NCBI GenBank assembly: GCA_047519745.1
Contig: JAPVSJ010000063.1
Location: 1-42,567 of the forward strand
Length of the DNA: 42,567 bases
Origin: VRUE01 sp047519745
Lineage (GTDB): Bacteria; Actinomycetota; Thermoleophilia; Solirubrobacterales; 70-9
Direction of reading: 5' to 3'
Shown here: one piece after another, positions 37,495-42,567 of the stretch
Layout of the letters: each line of letters opens with the position of its first letter
How positions within the stretch are numbered: position 1 is the first letter of the stretch
Made by a program: the position numbers and the translations under genes
The notes under the pieces: model-generated
What the model was told of the DNA's origin: nothing
The model's input: the letters and a program-made list of their open reading frames with translations, nothing else
Databases searched by the model: none

Positions 37495-38718
37495 TTAGGC
37501 GGTGGTGGGCTCTGCGGTTGGCAGCGCGTCGCCGGGCGGGCCGGACTCTCCGGCAGCCGCGGCGCGCTCGAGGAGGGCGCGGCCGACGAAGGGGAAGACC
37601 AGGGTCGAGAGCATCGCTGCGCCCACCAGGCCGGCGGCGGTCGAGGTTTTCATGTGGCCGGTTTCGATAGCGATCGTGGTGATCGCGACGACGAGCGGCA
37701 GCTCGGTCGCCGAGTAGAAGGCGAGGGCGGCGCGCTGGTGAGTCTGCAGCACGTCGCGGTAGAGCAGCATCGCGGGCGCGCCGCGGACGATCAGGAAGAG
37801 GCAGAAGAACATCGCCAGCTTGAGCAGCGCGGTGACCGAGCCAAGCGCATCGAGGTCGAAGGCGATGCCGCTGGTGACGAAGAAGAAGGGGACGAAGAAG
37901 CCGAAGCCGACCGCGGTCAGCTTGGACTCGAATATCTGCAGCTCGTGACCCTTCAGTGCCAACCGCACGATCATCCCCGCGACGAAGCCGCCGAGCAGGA
38001 CGTCGAGGCCGAGCTTGCCCGCGAGCAGGACGAGGCCGAAGACGAGGACCACGGTGACGCGCACCGCAAGCTGGTTGCTCGCCTCGAAGGTCCGCTCGAG
38101 CGCCGGCCAGCCGCGCCAGGCGAGCCGCACCGAGACCAGCGCCACGGCGATCGCGAGAATTACGAAGCCGATCAGGATCCCGGCCTCGTGCAGAGGATGG
38201 TCGGTCGAGAGGAACAAGGTCACCAGCAGGATCGGGCCGAACTCTCCGGCGCCACCGGCAGCCAGCAGGTAGGTGCCGAAGCGGGTCTTCAGCTCGCCGC
38301 CGTCGCGCAGGATCGGGATCAGCGTGCCGATCGCCGTCGTCGCCATCGCCGAGCTGGTGTAGAGGGCGGAGAGGACGATTCCAGCCGCGGCAAGACCGGC
38401 GCCGATCGCATGCGCGAGCACGACCGAGAACACCCACCCCAGGGCGCCGAGCCGCATCGGCTTGCCCCTGATCCGCTCGAAGTCGATCTCGTAGCCGGCG
38501 AAGAAGAAGAGCATTCCGAGGCCGAGGTTGGAGAAGAACTGGATGAAGCTGTCGGTTCGGGCGATGTCGAGAACCTGGGGGCCGATCAGGATGCCGAGCA
38601 GGAGCTCGACGACGACCACAGGGGGCACGAAGCGTCCCGGCACGGTGGCGACGGTCACCGCCGCAAGCGCGGCGGCGAGGACGATGACGAAGAAGGACTC
38701 GGTGTCGACGTGGATCAA
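37495..38718 (-). CDS. Cation:proton antiporter (CPA2 family)
   Basis: 407 residues with 12 or so hydrophobic segments. It opens with VDTESFFVIVLAAALAAVTV and has FVPPVVVVELLLGILIGPQV, typical of the first helices of CPA2/KefB-like exchangers. Further landmarks are LGLGMLFFFAGYEIDFERIR, SSAMATTAIGTLIPILRDGG and FYSATELPLVVAITTIAIE. Proteins of this type swap K+ or Na+ for H+ across the cell membrane; no regulatory RCK domain follows. The start is TTG at 38718, without a good ribosome binding site. It is divergent from the SRP RNA gene. Confidence 0.88.
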   Translation of the reverse strand: MIHVDTESFFVIVLAAALAAVTVATVPGRFVPPVVVVELLLGILIGPQVLDIARTDSFIQFFSNLGLGMLFFFAGYEIDFERIRGKPMRLGALGWVFSVVLAHAIGAGLAAAGIVLSALYTSSAMATTAIGTLIPILRDGGELKTRFGTYLLAAGGAGEFGPILLVTLFLSTDHPLHEAGILIGFVILAIAVALVSVRLAWRGWPALERTFEASNQLAVRVTVVLVFGLVLLAGKLGLDVLLGGFVAGMIVRLALKGHELQIFESKLTAVGFGFFVPFFFVTSGIAFDLDALGSVTALLKLAMFFCLFLIVRGAPAMLLYRDVLQTHQRAALAFYSATELPLVVAITTIAIETGHMKTSTAAGLVGAAMLSTLVFPFVGRALLERAAAAGESGPPGDALPTAEPTTA

Positions 38719-38755
38719 GGCGGGGATGATCCTACGGTCGCGGCCGGGTAGGATC

Positions 38756-38997
38756 GAGTGTGGACCGTGCTAGGCGGGGAATCAGCGGTGCCTTGTAACC
38801 CGCAATCCGCTCTAGCGGGGCCGAATACCGTTCTGAGGGGCCGGCCTTCGGGGTCAGTGCGCCGCGGGCGGCGTTGACGGCCGGGTCCTGCGCGACGTGG
38901 GCACGTGAATCAGGTCAGGTCCGGAAGGAAGCAGCCTTAAGCGGATGCCGCGGGTGCCGCAGGTGAGCCCGGCTCGAGCCAAATGCGACGGACACGC
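38756..38997 (+). ncRNA. ffs: Signal recognition particle RNA, large bacterial type
   Basis: The conserved domain IV hairpin tip is at about 38916-38940 (GGTCAGGTCCGGAAGGAAGC). It is flanked by arms that pair, such as GGGTCCTGCG with CGCAGGTGAGCCC. The 5' part, GTGCTAGGCGGGGAATCAGC then CCTTGTAACCCGCAATCCGC, matches the Alu domain of Bacillus-type scRNA. The ends close with GTGT/ACAC and CCGT/ACGG (38758-38768 with 38988-38995). Ends are estimated to within about ten bases. It scaffolds Ffh for co-translational membrane targeting. A -10-like TAGGAT lies at 38749-38754. Confidence 0.9.
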
Positions 38998-39036
38998 CCG
39001 GGGACCTCGTTTCGAAGGCGGCTGCACGGTCCATTT

Positions 39037-40008
39037 TCAAGTTTCGGCGAGCCGCTCGGCGAGCCAGAGGTCGCAGAGCCAGTCGGACTGCCCGCCGCCC
39101 TTGCGGACGACCTCGATGCCCTCCGGGCCGCCGGCGACCGTGACTTTCTTCCAGCGGGTCGAGTTGGGGACGCCGCGCAGCGCCGCGACCACGCTCTCGG
39201 GCGCGCCGTCTGCCGGGCGCACCTTGCCGTCGCGCGACTTGGCGCTGAACTCCGGCGCCGCTGCGGCGACGCTCACCTCGCTGGCGCCGGTCCGCTCCTC
39301 GCCGCCGAGCCGGATCGAGACATGGTGCCCGTTGCGCTCGCCGCTGAGGACCAGGGCGCCGTGGACCCGCGGTCCCATGCGACCGGTCGTCGCTTCGCGC
39401 GTCTCGATGCTGACCGTGGGCCGCTCGGTCACCTCGAGGCCGAGCGGAGCCATCGCCCGGCCGACGTTGTCGTAGCCCTTGTCCATCTCGCCGCCCGGGG
39501 CGAGCGCGCGGATGCCGCCCCAGATGGCGACGATCACGATCAGCGGCGCACCGATCAAGAGCGGCAGGAGGCTTTCCAGCAAGTAGGTCGCGGGGACGGT
39601 GACGAAGATCAGCGCCGTCACCACCATCCCCAGCCGCAGGCTGCGCCGCCCGGATTCCCACATCTCGCTGCGCGCCTTGAGCGCGTCGGCGTCGATCGGC
39701 GCCACGGCCATCGCCGCCCACAGGTCGGGCTCGGCCATCGTCATCGGGTTTTCGACCTTGCGCCCGCCTTCGGCGGTGGCTCTGGCGCTGCCCTTGGCGT
39801 CGGCGCCCGAGACCCGGTCGAGGTCGGCGCGCTGCAGGGCGAAGAGGATGACGAAGAAGACCGCGAGCACGCCGAAGATCAGCGCCAGCGTCGTCTTAGG
39901 GTTGGCTTCGCCCTGGCCCGTGGTGGTGGCGATGACGACGATGATCGCCGCGACGACGAAGACGCCGATCAGCCCGAACCGCGAGGAGCGTTTGAAGCCG
40001 CCCGACAT
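39037..40008 (-). CDS. Hypothetical membrane protein
   Basis: 323 residues from ATG 40008. Two helices lie near the N-terminus (FGLIGVFVVAAIIVVIATTT, TLALIFGVLAVFFVILFALQ). A soluble loop follows, then two more helices (LGMVVTALIFVTVPATYLL, LLIGAPLIVIVAIWGGIRAL). The C-terminal ~150 residues are soluble with beta-rich segments (RVHGALVLSGERNGHHVSIR, SEVSVAAAAPEFSAKSRDGK). It lies 26 bases after the ABC permease gene on the same strand, so it may be cotranscribed with that exporter. No known family is recognised. Confidence 0.65.
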   Translation of the reverse strand: MSGGFKRSSRFGLIGVFVVAAIIVVIATTTGQGEANPKTTLALIFGVLAVFFVILFALQRADLDRVSGADAKGSARATAEGGRKVENPMTMAEPDLWAAMAVAPIDADALKARSEMWESGRRSLRLGMVVTALIFVTVPATYLLESLLPLLIGAPLIVIVAIWGGIRALAPGGEMDKGYDNVGRAMAPLGLEVTERPTVSIETREATTGRMGPRVHGALVLSGERNGHHVSIRLGGEERTGASEVSVAAAAPEFSAKSRDGKVRPADGAPESVVAALRGVPNSTRWKKVTVAGGPEGIEVVRKGGGQSDWLCDLWLAERLAET

Positions 40009-40034
40009 GACCGCGCAGGCTATCCGGCGGCGAG

Positions 40035-40798
40035 CTAGTCGATCAACCGCGCCGACATGCGGCGGACCGCGATCCGCCACATCACGAAGGCGAAGGCGAC
40101 GAGGCCGGCGAAGCGGACGAGGTCGATCGCTTCGTAGCCGAAGGCGCCGCCGCGGACCAGTTCGACCAGCTGGTGCAGGGGGTTGAGCTGGGCGACGATC
40201 TGCACGCCCTGGGGCAGCTGGTCGATCGGGAAGAAGGCGCCGGAGACGAGGAAGAGCGGCGTGACGAAGAGCGCCGTGACGTAGTTGAACTGGTCGATCT
40301 TGGCGACGGTCGCCGCCATCGCGATGCCGAAGCCGGCGAAGCCGAGCGCGGTGGCCAGGCAGAAGAGCGGCGTCAGCAGCATTCCCCAGGCGGGGTCGAG
40401 TCCGAAGAGCATCGTCACCAGCAGCGGCACGCAGCCGTAGACGCTGGCGCGCAGGCCGATCCAGAGCATCTCGGCGCTGACCAGCTCCTCGACGTCGACC
40501 GGGGCGGCGAGGATCGCTTCGTAGGTGTTCTGGAAGCGGTGCTTGACGAAGGTGCCGAACATCGCCGGCAGGGCGCTGGAGAAGATCACCGCGGTGGCGA
40601 CCATGCCGGTGCCGACGAACTGCACGTAGGGGACGCCATTGACTTCGTCGACCAGCGTCGCGCTGAGGCCGAGGCCGAAGGCGAGCAGGTAGACGATCGG
40701 TTCGAGCACACTGGAGAAGGTCGTCCCGCGCCAGTAGGTGCGGAAGTTGGCCAGCTCGCGGCTCATCACGCCGCCGATGGCCGCCGGTTCGAGGCGCC

Positions 40799-40802
<4 letters not shown>
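40035..40802 (-). CDS. ABC-2 type transporter permease (NodJ/DrrB-like)
   Basis: 255 residues, about six helices. It begins with SRELANFRTYWRGTTFSSVL then EPIVYLLAFGLGLSA, the usual start of ABC-2 exporter permeases. VKHRFQNTYEAILAAPVDVE and VTPLFLVSGAFFPIDQLPQG are further family landmarks. It pairs with the ATPase encoded just upstream, with a four-base ATGA overlap (40799-40802). It exports a drug, polysaccharide or lipid-linked compound. Confidence 0.9.
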
Positions 40803-41698
<896 letters not shown>

Positions 41699-41721
41699 GC
41701 TTGCATGGAAGACTGCCCGCC

Positions 41722-42504
41722 ATGTTGGACGAGCGTTGGATCAGGGCACTGCACGTGGAGACGATGCGCGAGCGGGAACTGCACGCCGAGCGCGAGCATC
41801 ACGTGCTCTTCCAGGCTTCGACGATCGGCGCTCTGCTCGACGGCGCCTATGACGGCGACCTCAGCTTCGCCGAGCTGGCCGAGCACGGCGACCTCGGCCT
41901 CGGCACGCTCAACGGCCTCGACGGCGAGATGATCGCGATCGACAGCCGCTTCTACCGGGCGGACGTCGATGGCGCGGTCGAGGAGATCGGGGCGGACGAG
42001 CGGACGCCCTTCGCCGTCGTGGCCCGCTTCGAGCCCGCGATCGACCGCACGATCGACGGCCGCCTCGACCACGAAGGCCTGCTTGCGCGACTGGACGAGC
42101 TGATCCCGGCTGGGGCTGCGTCCTGCGCGATTCGCCTCGACGGGCGCTTCGAGCTGGTCCGCGCCCGCTCGGTCCCGCGCCAGGCGCCGCCCTATCGCCC
42201 GCTGACCGAGGTCGTCGCCGAGCAGCACGTCTTCGAGCTGGTCGACGTCGAGGGGACGATGCTCGGCTTCCGCTTCCCCGACTACGCCGAGGGGATCGAG
42301 GTCGGCGGCTACCACCTCCACTTCATCGACGCCGGGCGCACGCGCGGCGGTCACGTCCTCGGCTCGCGCTCGGACGGGCTGCGCGCCAGGCTCGACCCCT
42401 CCAGTGAGCTGCACGTCGAGCTGCCACCCGGCGTGGACCTCGGCGACCCCGACTTGGCGGCGGCGACCCACGCGGCGGTCGAGACGGTGGAGCGCAACTC
42501 CTGA
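41722..42504 (+). CDS. budA: Acetolactate decarboxylase
   Basis: 260 residues from ATG 41722. The family pattern is clear: LFQASTIGALLDGAYDGDLS, then FAELAEHGDLGLGTLNGLDG, then EMIAIDSRFYRAD near the N-terminus. GTMLGFRFPDYAEGIEVGGY and HLHFIDAGRTRGGHVL form the zinc-binding and active-site part, with the expected HLH pair. It converts 2-acetolactate to acetoin in the cytosol, either for overflow metabolism or to relieve excess acetolactate. No acetolactate synthase gene is in view. It is divergent from the ABC exporter. Confidence 0.93.
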   Translation: MLDERWIRALHVETMRERELHAEREHHVLFQASTIGALLDGAYDGDLSFAELAEHGDLGLGTLNGLDGEMIAIDSRFYRADVDGAVEEIGADERTPFAVVARFEPAIDRTIDGRLDHEGLLARLDELIPAGAASCAIRLDGRFELVRARSVPRQAPPYRPLTEVVAEQHVFELVDVEGTMLGFRFPDYAEGIEVGGYHLHFIDAGRTRGGHVLGSRSDGLRARLDPSSELHVELPPGVDLGDPDLAAATHAAVETVERNS

Positions 42505-42567
42505 TGCCTTTTGATCCCTATGGGGTCATAAAGGCGACAGAAGTTCTCAGCAGTGGCGGTAGAGGAG

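Overview
The window is GC-rich DNA with tightly packed, often overlapping genes, many GTG/TTG starts and several probable leaderless genes. It also carries a deazaflavin-type reductase, YrbE/MlaE permeases and a LexA box of the GAAC-N4-GTTC type. Together these point to an actinobacterium; a member of the Thermoleophilia/Solirubrobacterales group is my best guess, but this is inference without a database search.

Region 1 (1-10931) is mostly housekeeping and regulatory. It holds the 3' end of the principal sigma factor gene, an F420-type reductase, two NTF2-like proteins, tRNA-Tyr directly abutting an SDR gene, a MerR regulator and three TetR regulators. The third TetR overlaps a long-type dCTP deaminase gene. 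A membrane protein with a Vps62-like domain, a DHA2 MFS exporter and ytoQ follow.

Region 2 (10932-18940) has a LexA box in front of a truncated Rv2578c-like radical SAM gene, then a roughly 98-nt GNRA-capped hairpin. After these comes a six-gene minus-strand operon: MFS exporter, lipoprotein solute-binding protein, two permeases, fused ATPases and an ATP-dependent DNA ligase. Successive genes are separated by one base or overlap.

Region 3 (18941-26981) starts with a structured, terminator-ended RNA candidate ahead of an HD-GYP membrane protein. It continues with a zinc alcohol dehydrogenase, a leaderless TIMP-like secreted protein, a GntR regulator coupled to two YrbE permeases without mce genes, a GST-fold protein, pterin carbinolamine dehydratase, arfB, a hypothetical gene and a VOC protein.

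Region 4 (26978-37480) is accessory. It contains an AbiE toxin-antitoxin pair in reversed gene order, two related small antitoxin-like ORFs, a truncated IS256-family transposase and an unknown gene remnant. Next is a 7.7-kb island bounded by 100-bp direct repeats (95 of 100 identical) that include the 3' end of tRNA-Val(CAC). Its main cargo is a 1383-residue SIR2-NACHT protein, a candidate one-gene antiphage (NLR-like) system. Other cargo is a probable PD-(D/E)XK-fold protein with a TTG start, two small unknown genes and a frameshifted gene. No integrase is visible inside.

Region 5 (37408-42567) returns to core genes: tRNA-Val, a CPA2-type antiporter, a large-type SRP RNA with an Alu domain, a membrane protein, a two-gene drug/polysaccharide ABC exporter and acetolactate decarboxylase.
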